Shown: positions 1-11,367, counted from the first letter of the stretch. The stretch: DNA of 64,000 nt from Punica granatum (GCF_007655135.1 NC_045133.1:21115845-21179844); one strand, 5' to 3'. A program made the numbers and translations. The notes: generated by a model not told the origin, from the sequence alone.

Positions 1-2660
1 GAAAATGAAAAATAATTTGACGCCATAACCCCTATGTTTGACGGAGCAAAAAACATGGTGCAATTTGTCCCAAATAAAAGAACATGGTGCGTTTTGTTTC
101 AATCCTAAAGCACAATGGGAGTTTTTGTCTTTTTCCCTAATTATAAAGAAGTAGTTGCAGCAATTGTTATAAATAAAATAAAGAAGCAATTGCAACAATT
201 GTTAGTGGAAGACATTTTATCATACAAACAAGTTCAAGACCCTTAATGGCGATTCTAGACACAGTTGGCTATTATCATCCACAATATCCTCTACTTTTTT
301 CATGTACAGTGTATAGTTAATATATTTATACCAGCTGTAATAGAAGGAGGATTATGATGTCCTGAATTTTACGTTTATATTTTTCAGGTAAAATTGCATA
401 AAATCACCTTCAATTACGTTACCACTTATCGTTATATTAACATGCACTGCACTTTTATTGATAAATAATTGCATATTTGTAAACGAACCATCCATCCTAC
501 CCATAAGTGGTCAATTGTGAAGCAACACCTAGCAGACAACTAAGTTAAACTCGGAAGCACAAAACCTTTGGCGGCCACTTTACAAAGAAAGTCAAGTAAC
601 ACGTATACTCGTGAGCAATTCCGCTTTCGTAGTTTTGGTCAATGAGCATGAAAGTAAGGGTAAAAAGGACAAGTTGATTAGAGATTTATGTGTTACTCTA
701 TCTCATGTCCCTCATATGTTGAGTGATAAGGGCACATTATACTTATATTTTATTGTACAATTCATGTTAAATTATTATTAATTTTATAGAAATTATAAGA
801 AGTTGATGCTTAATTATGTGTAATTTGATATTGTAGGTCTTTGAGAACTTAGATGGAATTACAAGCAATATTGAGGAGTTTTGCGCAATTTGGAGCCAAC
901 CTATATCTTTCGGAAATCTTTTTTTGTTTTGGATATAAATACTTCTTATAACAAGTTTAGGAAACCCTGGGGGGAGCCATCTTTCACCATTCTTTTAACC
1001 TAGAGAGTTTTTGGAGATAGTATTGTCTGAAACCGTCACCTAGATCAATTGATTTGAAGCGAAGAATTGTGGAAGAGACTATTCCTTAAAGAAATTGTTG
1101 GGTTTTTGTTTTAGGATTCAATATCTTGAGTTTACCGCTGAGTATGAATTCTATTGCAATGACTCCTTTGAATTATAATTGTGTTTTCAATGCCATGACG
1201 TTCTAAGCTTCTCTTGTGGGAATATGATGAAACCCTAGGTAGCTAATATGATGATTGTCGCCATGTTATAGGATTAATAGATGTGTTAATGATTCATGAT
1301 TGCAATTCCTATAATTTCAATTTTAATTCTTAATTGGTTATAATTGTTAGAAACACTATTGATACGGGAGTTGATATAGGGTTTGTTAGGAATTCTTGAT
1401 TAGACTAATTAGTTAAATGCGGAAGCTGCGTTAATTAGTTTAATTAGAGATTATCTAGGAATTAATGCAATGTTTCTAGTTAGTTATTCGCTAAGACATT
1501 AGGGATAATTAATTTAGGGCATAGACAATCATAGCATTGGAAGGTGTATGATTATAATTTAGAGTCCACTATTAGTTAGAGATGCGGGAGCTGATTAATT
1601 AATTAGGGGTTTAAAACTTTAATTTTAAAGGCTTGATAAACTCACTTGAATAACCACATAGCACATAGCTATTAATCTATATAACATGATGGCAATCTGA
1701 TTAGTGAAACTAGGGTGGATTATGTTTTTCCCACTTACAATTGATATATTTTCATACAATTCTCTTTCTGCTCTTTGTGACGATTTAGGTTGATTAGTAG
1801 TTAATTAGTTAATTCTCTCAATTTGATTGCCTAGATAATAATAGAATCTAATATAGGTTTAATACTTAATTAATCCTCGTGGGATTGACACTCTATTCAT
1901 CACTATATTACTTGATCAGACTCAATGCACTTGCCGGTAGAATTCGCGCTTATCTTTATATATATTCACAGTGGATCATTGAGCCTTGAGCCCGATCCTT
2001 TGGACCGTGACTCGGAACCATTTGTAAAGGTGGACCCCACCGATTGATATGGGCATTACCCGAAGTTGTTTGGCTTCGGCACAATGAAAAAGTCTATTGG
2101 GCCTTTTCTCAAGAAGAGAGCATCGAGGTTGCGTGGAACCGGGTCAAGATGAGGAGCTTGAATAGGACCCAGCAATGATCGACTGCCTTCACTCAGAGGT
2201 CCGACACCTGAGAAGGACAAGACCATTGTTGCCCTCTATCATGTCTGGAGGGAACCGGAAAAGAACACTCTTAACTTCACTACCGAGCATGCACTTTAGA
2301 GAAACAAGAAGAGTATAGGAAGAACACGAGCAGGTTTCAATGATGGCCCTGAAGAAGCATTCCAAACACATCCTTAGGGTCATAAATTACTTGCATACTG
2401 ACGAGCCCTGTACAATTGACACTGATAAACCAATCATCGAGTTCTTCCAGAGGAGGGTTAATATATAAGACATTATTGACAGTTAAAAGTATATACAAGG
2501 GAATTAGTGAGTAGCATAATTTGCATAATCTCTAATATGCATTTGAATTGACACGTCGCTAATGTTTGCATATCTGCTATGCTGCTCCTTCTTTACTTTG
2601 AACATCGAGAGGTTAGTTACCAAATACAACATTATATTTACTAGTAAAATAGCATTTGCG
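1..2660. other. Intergenic region with probable decayed LTR-retroelement sequence
   Basis: No coding gene is supported. The stretch from about 960 to 1990 has the look of the non-coding end of a plant LTR retrotransposon: long AT-rich text ending near 1873-1950 in a 'cctcgtgggattgacactc' phrase and 'caatgcacttgccggt', phrases I associate with Ty3/gypsy LTR ends. The less AT-rich piece at 1990-2450 could be polyprotein remnant, but every frame is interrupted. I could not find paired LTRs or a target duplication, so the class is a guess. Confidence 0.3.
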
Positions 2661-2980
2661 TTGCACGTGTATGAACTGTGTTTCTTATATTATTTCTTGA
2701 CCACCTATCTTACAATATAGTTGTATTATTTTTTGGAGAAAGGTTATTAATATTATTAAATTATAGAGTATGTTGCATCGGTCCAATAAAAGTAACACAT
2801 GATATTTATAAAAGTAAAAGAAGCGAAACAGTGAGTTTTATAGCCCTTTTGTGTGATTCTGTCAATTGTTTCCAAAGACGTCATGCGCTATTATATTTCT
2901 TAGAGCACGATTTGCATTTATTGCCTTGTATATTGATGCGGGGGAAATAAACGCTACAACAGTCATATTTAAAATGCGTT

Positions 2981-3169
2981 TATGTACCAACGAAAGTGTT
3001 GATTGAATGGTAAGCAGCTTACTCCCGTAAGAAAGAGAATACAAGTTCGAATCTCGGAAAACGCACTTGTTGGGAGAAAGAATAACCTTTAATGTTCGAT
3101 CTCCCGACTGAATTAGTTAGATCCCATTGGGCTCTGGATACTATGGTACACACCGAAAGAAAAAAAAAC
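2981..3169 (+). mobile_element. tRNA-derived SINE with A-rich tail
   Basis: The sequence has a pol III-like head: an A-box-like stretch near 3001-3020 and a B-box-like 'agttcgaatctc' near 3045. A unique body follows, and the element ends in an A-rich tail at 3157-3169. A second, tail-less relative lies at 43634-43752 and shares the head and the 'aaacgcacttgtt' body segment. No clear target duplication is visible, so the copy is probably old. Confidence 0.6.
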
Positions 3170-3296
3170 ATTTGTGTGCCTCTGACCCTTAAAGATGAGC
3201 TCATTCTGTAACAATTGTAAATTGAAGACCAATTTTTAATTAGAAGTTTAACTCCAATAATCCAAATGCAATCCCAAAAAGAAAATCATTAAAGCT

Positions 3297-3419
3297 AGTC
3301 ATTCTCTTTTTTCTCAGGCAATCACTATATGTAAGCTAATTATTCTCGTTTTTCTCAGGCAATCACTATGTGTAAGCTCATTATTCTCGTTTTTCTCAGG
3401 AAATCACTATATAGCAAAG
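3297..3419. repeat. Tandem repeat, 41-bp unit, three copies
   Basis: The phrase 'ttctcaggcaatcactat' recurs at an exact 41-bp spacing: the 'ctcagg' landmark begins at 3313, 3354 and 3395. The copies differ by only a few bases, so the expansion is fairly recent. Confidence 0.85.
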
Positions 3420-3599
3420 TCTTTTGCTGGTGGTAATGCGATGAAATGTGGAGTTAAGTATGAAATAATTGAATTGGACTAATTTCCAGTGGATTTGTTT
3501 TCGGGAACAACATAAATATTTGTGGTAATAGAAAAATAATAAATAACATAAATATTTATGGTAATGCAAAAACAATAAACTATCAAATCAAATTGCCTA

Positions 3600-4060
3600 G
3601 GATCCTTGTAAAATTTGACGAGAATAATAATGAAACCAAGTGACTACAATCTCCCTCGAGCAGCAATGGTCTAAACTGCTCGTGTTCCTTGACCTGCATG
3701 GCCTTAGAGAGCTTCGTTGCCACCATCTTCGCCACATCTTCCGTCATAAATATTGGGGCCGAAGTCTAATGAGAGGTCTGTCTCATGCCAGGCACAACTC
3801 CACTTCCTCTTGGTTGCAGTGGGGGACTGATCGGATATGCAAATACGGGAACCGGCTCCGGGGGTACGTGTTCAGGATGGTGCTCCGACACCGACGCGTC
3901 CTCTTGGTGGTTCAGTCCTATTTCCCCTGCCAGCAGGTTCATCCGAGGTGCTTGGCCACTTAAATCGAACGCCTTTTGGCTATGATGGCATCCACAGCCT
4001 CCCTGAGCGGCGTAGGGAGCGCCTGGAGCAATACTTCGCATAGGTCCTCTGCGGTAGACG
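3600..4060 (-). pseudogene. Possible retroelement gag-like remnant
   Basis: This GC-richer island sits inside AT-rich DNA. On the minus strand one frame is open from 4041 to 3766 (91 aa), rich in Pro, Gln and His ('PEHVPPEPVPVFAYPISPP'), and an EDVAKMVATKLSKAM-like segment follows after a stop. Pro-rich N-terminal text like this is common in plant gypsy gag proteins. No zinc knuckle or protease motif is present. The plus-strand frames over the same bases look like shadows. A degenerate gag is my best guess but it is weak. Confidence 0.25.
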
Positions 4061-4682
4061 TTTGGTTATACGGGTGATCCACCTCCAACTCCAACTCTTG
4101 TTACGGTAGACGTTTGGTTATGCGTTTGGTTATTTTTTTCTTCCTTTTTTTATTTATTGAAAGTCGAATATAAAAATAATATTCGGAATAAGTTTATTTT
4201 AAAAATTGGATTGTACTTTATTATAAAAAAATAATTTATTTATTTTTAAAAATTTAAATTATTTAAAATACATATATAAAAAAATAAGTGAAAACGAATC
4301 ATAATCGTGAGAGTACGGAATTTGAATTATACTCATCCGAGATTCTTCGAAATCCTTCAACTTTCATAAACATATATATATATATATTGAGAAAAATAAC
4401 TTCCCTCTTTCGTTAAATTTGGACTGTATTATGCCAGATTAAACTTTTGTCATATAATTCAAATCATAGAAAGTTAGATCCAGCTATAGACGGATTCACA
4501 TCAAACAAAAGCATATAGAAGGAGTTTCACGAAAACTCTTTAAAAAAATTAAAATGGATAACTTTTTGAAAGATAGAGGTATTCCTGCAGACGAACAACC
4601 AAGAAACTTACCCTAAAAATGGTTCGTGATCCTCAGGAACTTAAGAGTTATGTTTGATACTAAGAGCGTCAGCCGAACTTAA

Positions 4683-5234
4683 TACGGCTGTTCAAAAAGA
4701 ACCAAAAACCGAAATCGAATTGTCAAACCAAAGTGAATGGAACCGTTCAAACCGAACCACTAGAATCATTCTCTTTCAATTCGGTTCGATAGGGTATGAA
4801 CGATTTGGTTCGTTTTCAAACTATGACCAACCAGTTAATTATGGTTAACCAAACTAAACAATTTAAGTAAAATAAAAAAATATATATGTTCCTTATCTTT
4901 TCTTCTTCTTCAGTCTTCTCTTCGACATTCAACGTGCACAGTATAGTACACGCATATGTATAAATTATCAAATGATAAATATTGGTAAAGTTGTCAAATA
5001 TGTATAAATTGTTGTTAAAAAGTTCGAAAAAAAAAGTATTTAAAATCAGAAAAATATTTTAATTTGGCATTTTTGGTTTGGTTCGGAAACCAAAATAACC
5101 GGTTTGAAATGTTTGGTTGTCAAATATTCAGTTCAGACCAGTATTCGAGTAACGAGACCAAATCATCTTTGTGATTTGGAGCAGTTCGGTTCGATTTCAA
5201 AACCGTATACAGAACCGCAGCATGAACACCCCTA
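4683..5234. mobile_element. hAT-like MITE with near-matching 8-bp target duplication
   Basis: The element begins TACGGCTGTTCA and ends in the inverse of TAGGGGTGTTCA, so 10 of 12 terminal bases match. It is flanked by GAACTTAA (4675-4682) and GAACTGAG (5235-5242), an 8-bp duplication with two changes, as expected for hAT transposition. Internally it is full of short 'aaccgaa' and 'ggttcgg' motifs in opposite orientation that allow it to fold back. It has no coding capacity. It lies about 0.5 kb upstream of the ATP sulfurylase start codon. Confidence 0.7.
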
Positions 5235-5658
5235 GAACTGAGTGAGTTATGTCTTGACAAGCACTGATTTTCTAGGAGAACTCCGAGCTCGGATTTACAT
5301 CTCATAGCATGCAACTTGACAGTCACTGAATTATTTGATCGATCATTACACTTGCAAAAGAACAGCCATTGACAGTCTTACCAGCCATGTCCTTTTGAAC
5401 CTTGGCCCAAAAACAAAACAAAAATGTCCACTTGAGCCGTCAATCCCTCATGCCATGAAAAAGGGACCGAGGAGGAGAGGACGACTGGTCCCCTCCCACC
5501 CCACTGCCCCCGGCAGCATCAGACCAGTAGCCATTTCCCGACCACAAAACCGCCATTCTTGGAAACCTCGACCACTCCAACACTTCACACAACGTGTGGA
5601 TCCCCTTCGCTCCTCTCTGTCAGCCACCTTTCCACTCTTATTAACTCCTTCCCTCCAA

Positions 5659-5685
5659 CCCCCCCCCCCCCCCCCCCCCCCCCCC
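5659..5685. repeat. 27-bp uninterrupted C tract upstream of APS2
   Basis: Twenty-seven consecutive C residues lie 80-106 bp upstream of the APS2 first ATG, in the probable 5' leader or core promoter. The complementary strand could form a G-quadruplex. Its length is likely to vary between individuals and to be error-prone in sequencing. Confidence 0.9.
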
Positions 5686-5700
5686 GACCTTTTTCCCACA

Positions 5701-5781
5701 ATGCTCGCCCGGTTCTTCTCCATAATTCGCCACAGCCTCGCCGTCTCCTCCAGTAACCGCCGCCATGTCCCTCACCATTAA
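5701..5781 (+). promoter_or_regulatory. Upstream ORF overlapping the APS2 first start codon
   Basis: An ATG at 5701 in an acceptable context (A at -3) opens a 26-codon reading frame. It is out of frame with the enzyme and stops at 5781, which is 17 bases inside the APS2 coding sequence. A ribosome that translates it passes the first APS2 ATG (5765) but finishes before the second in-frame ATG (5927). It matters only if transcription starts upstream of 5701, which I cannot see. Confidence 0.45.
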
Positions 5782-8437
5782 GCTCCACAGCCACCCCCGC
5801 CACAGCCTGAACCACCCCGCCGCCCGCCTCTCGAGGCCTCCCAGTCTCAACCCCACCAAGATCCGACCCGGACCCATTTACCACGCCAACGCCCTCGCCC
5901 CGCTCGTGTACTCTCACCGCCCCAGGATGAGCTCCGACGGGGCGGCCCGGGGTCCAATTAAGAGCTCCCTGATCGACCCTGACGGTGGCGCACTCGTCGA
6001 TCTAGTGGTGCCAGAGGCCGAGGCTGGCCCCAAGGCTGTGGAGGCCGAGTCGTTGCCCAAGGTGCGGCTGACGAGGATCGATCTCGAGTGGGTCCATGTG
6101 ATCAGCGAGGGGTGGGCCAGCCCGCTGAAGGGGTTCATGCGGGAGAGGGAGTACCTGCAGAGCCTGCATTTCAATTGCTTGAGGATGGAGGACGGCTCCA
6201 TCGTGAACATGTCCCTCCCCATTGTCTTGGCCATTGACGACGAGACGAAGGAGGCGATTGGGTCGTCCCCGAATGTGGCTATTCTCGGACCGGACGGCAA
6301 CTCGGTCGGCATTCTCCGCAGGTCAGTTGATCGGGACAATGCTGAGAAAATATTATCTTTTTCACTTGCTTGGACGATGATTTCGACAGTTTATTCGGTT
6401 AAAGCCCTGATCTTTCCCTTAGTTCAAGTATCCAAACGAAATTCAATAATCGGAATTGTTTATGCTCACTTGTATGAGAAATTGTGGAAGGTCTTTAGTA
6501 ATCAAATGCTCACTTGGATTTCGCCCTGCCTTTAATTGTCAACTGACCGAGACGTGACGATCATATATGTTGCAGCATCGAAATATACAAGCACAACAAA
6601 GAGGAAAGAATAGCCCGAACATGGGGAACCAGTGCCCCTGGACTTCCCTACGTGGAAGAAGCCATCACTCCCTCTGGGAACTGGCTCATCGGAGGTGACC
6701 TGGAAGTGCTGAAGCCAATAAAGTATAATGACGGGCTCGATCACTACAGGCTGTCCCCCAAGCAGCTCCGCAAGGAATTCGATAAACGCCAGGCTGATGC
6801 AGTCTTTGCTTTCCAATTGAGAAACCCGGTGCATAATGGGCATGCCCTGCTGATGAATGATACGAGAAGGCGGTTGTTGGAAATGGGTTACAAGAACCCA
6901 ATCCTGTTGCTTCATCCCTTGGGAGGGTTCGTGAAGGCTGATGATGTGCCTCTTGATGTCCGAATGGAACAGCATAGCAAGGTAAAATCCGTCCTGCTTT
7001 TCTTTATACAGCCTTGGAGTGACTATAACAGCCTAATATATTAATCAGCAAATACTAATTTTCGACATCATTGGGCAGACATTACAGGAAGCAAATTTAT
7101 AATAGAATCAATACCATAAATAAAGAAAAGCCCAATTTAATGCTTGAAGGAATCTCTTTGGACTGAGGCATGGCGATGTCTCTTTTGGTCGACTCTCGTG
7201 CCGGGGTTAACTAGCCATTCTCCTGGATTTCTTGGAGAAGAGTCTAGACTTGTCTATATCCATGAGAATGGAAATGTTCTGGAATTTATTTAAAATGTTG
7301 TACAATGTTAAGGCAATGGTTTCCTCAACCATGCTTGGTTATGTCCAACCGCAGATATTACAGCAGACATGAATTGAAAATGTCTTGATAATTTCATTCT
7401 TCTGATGAACATGAACTAAAAATCTCTTTTGATCATTTTTTTTTCCTGAACTGTAAGGCATATTCATCATTCATTTCTTTTTTTCCTTATCTCCCTCGTT
7501 TTGCAACATAAATAATGACTACAGAGTAATGTTGCATATATTTTTAGTGATGTGAGCTGTGCATCGATGGTCTCGATAAAGTTTTCTTATATTACAGGTC
7601 CTTGAAGATGGGGTTCTGGACCCTGAAACCACCATTGTCTCCATATTCCCGTCTCCGATGCATTACGCAGGTCCCACTGAGGTTCAATGGCATGCCAAGG
7701 CAAGGATCAATGCAGGCGCTAACTTCTACATCGTGGGTCGCGATCCTGCTGGAATGGGCCACCCGACCGAGAAGAGGGATCTCTATGACCCTGATCACGG
7801 TAAAAAGGTCTTAAGCATGGCCCCGGGCCTGGAGAAGCTCAACATTTTGCCCTTCAGGGTGAGGACAACAGCATGATGTGCTGCCCTTTTTAGAGTGTTC
7901 TTAGAGGACGTAAACTACACATGATAAACCTGCAGTCTTAACTATCTCTCGGCATTGCCCGTGCGTTGCAGGTGGCAGCTTATGATACAGTGGCAAAAAA
8001 GATGGCATTCTTCGACTCTTCACGTTCTCAAGATTTTCTTTTCATTTCAGGGACTAAGGTGCGTTTTGAATGAGTTTTTTCACCTCTTCTATGAAAACTG
8101 AGAAATGAGGAAAATGTGTCAAATTTCACCTTGAAGATGCCTAGGATCATAACACGTCTTTTTTACCATTAGATATTTTCCTTTCCTTATTTATCTTTTA
8201 CTATTTGCGAAGAAGGAAATCCCTTTATCACCAATTTGCCCCCCGGTAGAATTTCTTTTGCGGTACCACAACTTACACGAAATTGTTTCCCTCATCCACC
8301 AGATGCGAAATTATGCAAGGAGTGGCGAGAACCCTCCCGATGGTTTTATGTGTCCGGGAGGCTGGAAGGTACTCGTGCAGTACTACAAGAGCTTGCAAGC
8401 AGAGGAGGCAGCACAAGCTCCCGTTCTATCAGCTTAG
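5765..8437 (+). CDS. APS2: ATP sulfurylase, APS2-type (plastid and probably cytosol)
   Basis: ATP sulfurylase (sulfate adenylyltransferase) makes adenosine 5'-phosphosulfate and pyrophosphate from ATP and sulfate, the first step of sulfate assimilation. The coding exons are 5765-6321, 6576-6981, 7598-7858, 7972-8058 and 8303-8437, all joined at GT-AG junctions, giving 481 aa. Residues 1-54 are rich in Ser, Pro, His and Arg like a plastid transit peptide. An N-terminal PUA-like domain spans about residues 65-225 and the catalytic domain about 230-450. It carries [10 protein letters not shown] (266-275, the QxRNPxHxxH nucleotide-binding motif), GRDPAGMG (368-375) and FISGTK (432-437). The segments [29 protein letters not shown] and the VLSA C-terminus match my recollection of Arabidopsis APS2 better than APS1, 3 or 4. 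Met55 is the likely second start for a cytosolic form, as in Arabidopsis APS2. All key residues are present, so the gene looks functional. The downstream flank holds LINE debris. Confidence 0.95.
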
Positions 8438-8651
8438 ACCCGCGAATTAGACTCGCTGAAAGTGATTTTGAAGCGATTTTAGATTGGATCTGGATAGTTT
8501 CGGTTTCTTCTTTCCTTCTGATGTTTTGCTTTTGCTTGTTGATATTATGTATTTATTGCTCCTGCGGATATCAGGTTCATTGGAATTTTATTTAACATTC
8601 TTTGGGAGAGAACTATGTACAATGCCAAAATGAAGAGGCCCTTCAGATGGA
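8438..8651 (+). other. APS2 3' UTR and immediate downstream region
   Basis: This is the stretch between the APS2 stop codon and the antisense LINE poly(A). It is T-rich and without coding potential. No canonical AATAAA is obvious. It probably holds the transcript end, and the LINE poly(A) begins only 215 bp after the stop codon. Confidence 0.5.
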
Positions 8652-9216
8652 TTTTTTTTTTTTTGGCCAGAAATGAGTTCCTCTTTTATGTCAACCATAG
8701 CCAATTACAGCAACAGAATCCTCATTTACATCTGTAAAGCAAGGGGGTAGCTCAACCCATACATCGACCCTCATCTTCCTTTTCGGACATGATGCTATCC
8801 AATCCGAGCATGTGTTCGCCTTCCTTTGCATCGGGCTAAGGTTCAACTTTCTGAAATACCTCTTGATTTTGATGATCTCAGTAATCAGATGCCTTAAGCT
8901 TCCATGGAATACAACAAACTTCTTTCGCAAAAACACTTCATATATAGCTCAATCCCTTCTCTCATTGCCAAAGCTTCAATAACTTTTGGGGCGTCACCTT
9001 AAGCTTTCATTCCCGATCCTCCGGCCACTTTTCCTGTGCAATTTCCTTGCTATTTACACCAATTCCTGCATAGCCGGTAGTCTGGTCCAAAGATCCATCA
9101 TAGTAGTTGATCTTAACATAGCCTCTAGGAGGTGCTTGCCATATAGCTGGGGGCTTTGCCATCTCCCCTTTCCTCCTTTGAATAGGATTCTGAGATTTTA
9201 CTGGGGGCTTTGCCAT
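8652..9216 (-). pseudogene. LINE 3' fragment: decayed RNase H domain with poly(A)
   Basis: Read on the minus strand from 9216, the text PPRGYVKINYYDGSLD...GYAGIGV is the N-terminal part of the RNase H domain found at the end of plant LINE polyproteins. Further along, broken by stops and frameshifts, comes an EGEHMLGLDSIMS stretch resembling the usual 'EGNxCADWIAS' end, and then a WVELPP/ATPLL-like tail. The element ends in 13 A (T at 8652-8664 on the + strand). It is non-functional and lies antisense just downstream of APS2. Confidence 0.7.
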
Positions 9217-9760
9217 TTATATACTGAAAGCAGCTTGGCACCTCTCATTCCGAAATATGCCGCATAGCAAAGGCTACACCTCTGGCCATACGCCATATCC
9301 TTGTTTACTTCCTTCCCCAGCCCCTTCCTTACTCAGAAGATTCATAATCCATCTCTCCACAGTTGTTACTCCCCGAAGATGCCCTTTTGATCAACGATTG
9401 TCCCCTCATTGTGTTTTACTTATCTTTGTGGAAACTACCGAGACAACAAGTCATGTTATGGTTGGAGTCAGCTTCCAAAAGTTTGATCTTAATCGTCATA
9501 GAAAACGTTCATCGAATTGGATCGAATGGGACAACGGGCTAGAAGAATCGGAGCCTGGCTAAATGAAACGCAAGCCCAAAATGGTGGCGGTTCTTTCCAA
9601 GGAGCCATTTGAGCGCAACATTTCTCTTGTCCAAACTTCGACTGAACAATTCTTACTCATCTCCATTCTTCTATCCCTTATTATAATCTCATGAGAGTTT
9701 CTTGAATCACAGAAGCTCGATTTCTTTGGAATTGTCGAAACTATAAGAACACAGATATTG
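9217..9760. other. Spacer between the two LINE pieces
   Basis: I see no gene and no clear domain. It contains a repeated 'tgggggctttgccat' (about 9150 and 9200) that spills over from the RNase H fragment. It may be unrecognisable LINE sequence. Confidence 0.35.
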
Positions 9761-10385
9761 TGTTGGTTCCAATTATTTTTTATCCTGCATAAGTCACTCA
9801 GTTTAGGCCTATAAATTTGGGCCACTTCTCTTATAAAATAGTGTCAAAAGTCATCGTCAATCGATTGAAACCCCTCCTTCCTTGTCTTGTGTCTGAACAA
9901 CAAAGTGCTTTTATTGCTGGAAGAATGATCCGAGATTACGTAGTGGTCGCCCCATGAGGTTTTCCGTTACTTGAGAGGTAAGAAAAGAGGGAACAGTGCT
10001 GAGGAGTGCGCATGGTGGAATGGTCTTTTTTGAAGGTTGTTTTTCTTAGAAGGGATCATGCAATATTGTGTTTGGCCAGCCACTTTCACCGTTTGTGCCA
10101 TCGGCAAGAGGGCAGCAATGGCAATTCCATCGAACGGACGGAAATCAAGGGCATAAGAATGAAAAGAAACTGCCCAGAGATCAACCATCTTTTTCTCGCC
10201 GATGATTCTTTGTTTCTACGGCTGCAACCTAGACAGAAGGCCGAAAGCTGAAGTGTATATTGGAGCAGTATTGTACTGCTTCTGGCCGAGGAGTTGACAT
10301 GAATAAAATCTTCTGATCTCTTCTTCAGTGAAAATAGTAAAGAGCCAACAGAGAAGGAGCTAAGCGGGATGTTTGGCATATGATA
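9760..10385 (+). pseudogene. LINE reverse transcriptase remnant
   Basis: On the plus strand, across frameshifts and stops, the plant LINE reverse transcriptase is readable in order: NTDIVLVP, TQFRPINL, FSYKIVSKVIVNRLKPLLP, SEQQSAFIAGR (9781-9960), RMVEWSFL (about 10010), CPEINHLFLADDSLF (about 10170-10215, holding the ADD catalytic motif) and finally ASGQ-like, KSS and GMFGI text to about 10385. About 40-50 residues between RVEWSFL and the ADD block are missing. It points the opposite way to the RNase H fragment at 8652-9216. Confidence 0.75.
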
Positions 10386-10915
10386 ACCCGAGTCGCGCCA
10401 TATTATTGGCCGGGCCAGCGCCGGTGTCGAGCTTAGTATATGAAGACCTTGCCCGAAGCCCATCACAACCCGATGTACGGGGCTTGGAATTTGTCCAGGG
10501 TCTCCAGGCCAGCCATCTACCATGGGGGATGGCCCAATCCATTGAAACATCATTATTGTGAAGAAAAAAGTACATGTAAAATTGCATTATTCTTTGTAAA
10601 TATGATTTTCGGGAAAGATTAACCTGGATTTCTAACCGAGCGTGAAATTCTGTCCAGATTTGCCCTAAAGGACCTAAGTCGTGGCGTAGGCTTAGCCGAA
10701 TCCGACCCAAGCTAGTTTTTTTAAAATGGTGGGCGACAGTGTGGGCAACCTTACCGTACCTACTATGGAATGTTCAGGCTTTTGCGTTCAACCGTGAACA
10801 TATTAGATGAATTGAATAATCAATGCAAGCATTGGTCCCATCAGCGTAACACCACCAAAGATCTAATATAGTTAACATAAGCCGGCATCCTTCAAGTCCA
10901 AACCGAAGGGTACAC
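10386..10915. other. Intergenic, no feature recognised
   Basis: This is moderately GC-rich non-coding sequence. Open frames on either strand (for example 10360-10710 minus) show no family resemblance. Confidence 0.4.
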
Positions 10916-10919
10916 AACT

Positions 10920-11030
10920 AGCAATTGTTTTTTGACAAATGCATTAGAGGAGATTTGAACTTGAGACCTTCGAGTTATCAAATCATATGGGAGTAAGCTT
11001 GCTAACAACTAGGCTATCATCTTTGATGAT
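10920..11030 (-). mobile_element. tRNA-like SINE head
   Basis: On the minus strand an A-box-like 'tagcctagttgttagcaag' is followed about 45 bases on by a B-box-like 'caagttcaaatctcc', the spacing expected of a pol III promoter. It does not fold into a canonical tRNA with intact arms, so I call it a SINE head rather than a tRNA gene. Confidence 0.5.
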
Positions 11031-11366
11031 CCGACCCAAGCTAGTTGAGTTGCAGGACGATTCCTTCCTCATTGGCTCCGACTCTTAATCAAGCTAACAG
11101 TATGGGTTTCAGTAAGATTAGGGATGAAATTATAAAAATTAAAACTTCACGGTGCCGGTTTTACCATCTTTAGATGTCAATGTAATACGATAAAGTGCAA
11201 TCGATCATATCGATGGGTCGATCACGGGAGATATTAATTAAGGAACCAAAATAAGTATGAAAAGACAATTAAGTGGGATCATCTAATTGATTAGTTCAAA
11301 CGATAAGAAAGACCAAAAGTTGTAGGGGCATAGTTGGTGCTCTCGTGACCCAGTGAACAAGAACCT

Positions 11367-11367
<1 letters not shown>

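Noticed and set aside
5567..5588. miR395-like target in the APS2 upstream region: AACACTTCA at 5579-5587 pairs with miR395 positions 2-10.
   Set aside because: The rest of the site has about seven mismatches including position 11, and the gene is of the APS2 type, which is not a miR395 target in Arabidopsis.
5335..5781. 148-aa open frame upstream of APS2.
   Set aside because: It is low-complexity Pro-rich translation running through the C27 tract. Only its last part (5701-5781) is worth noting, as a uORF.
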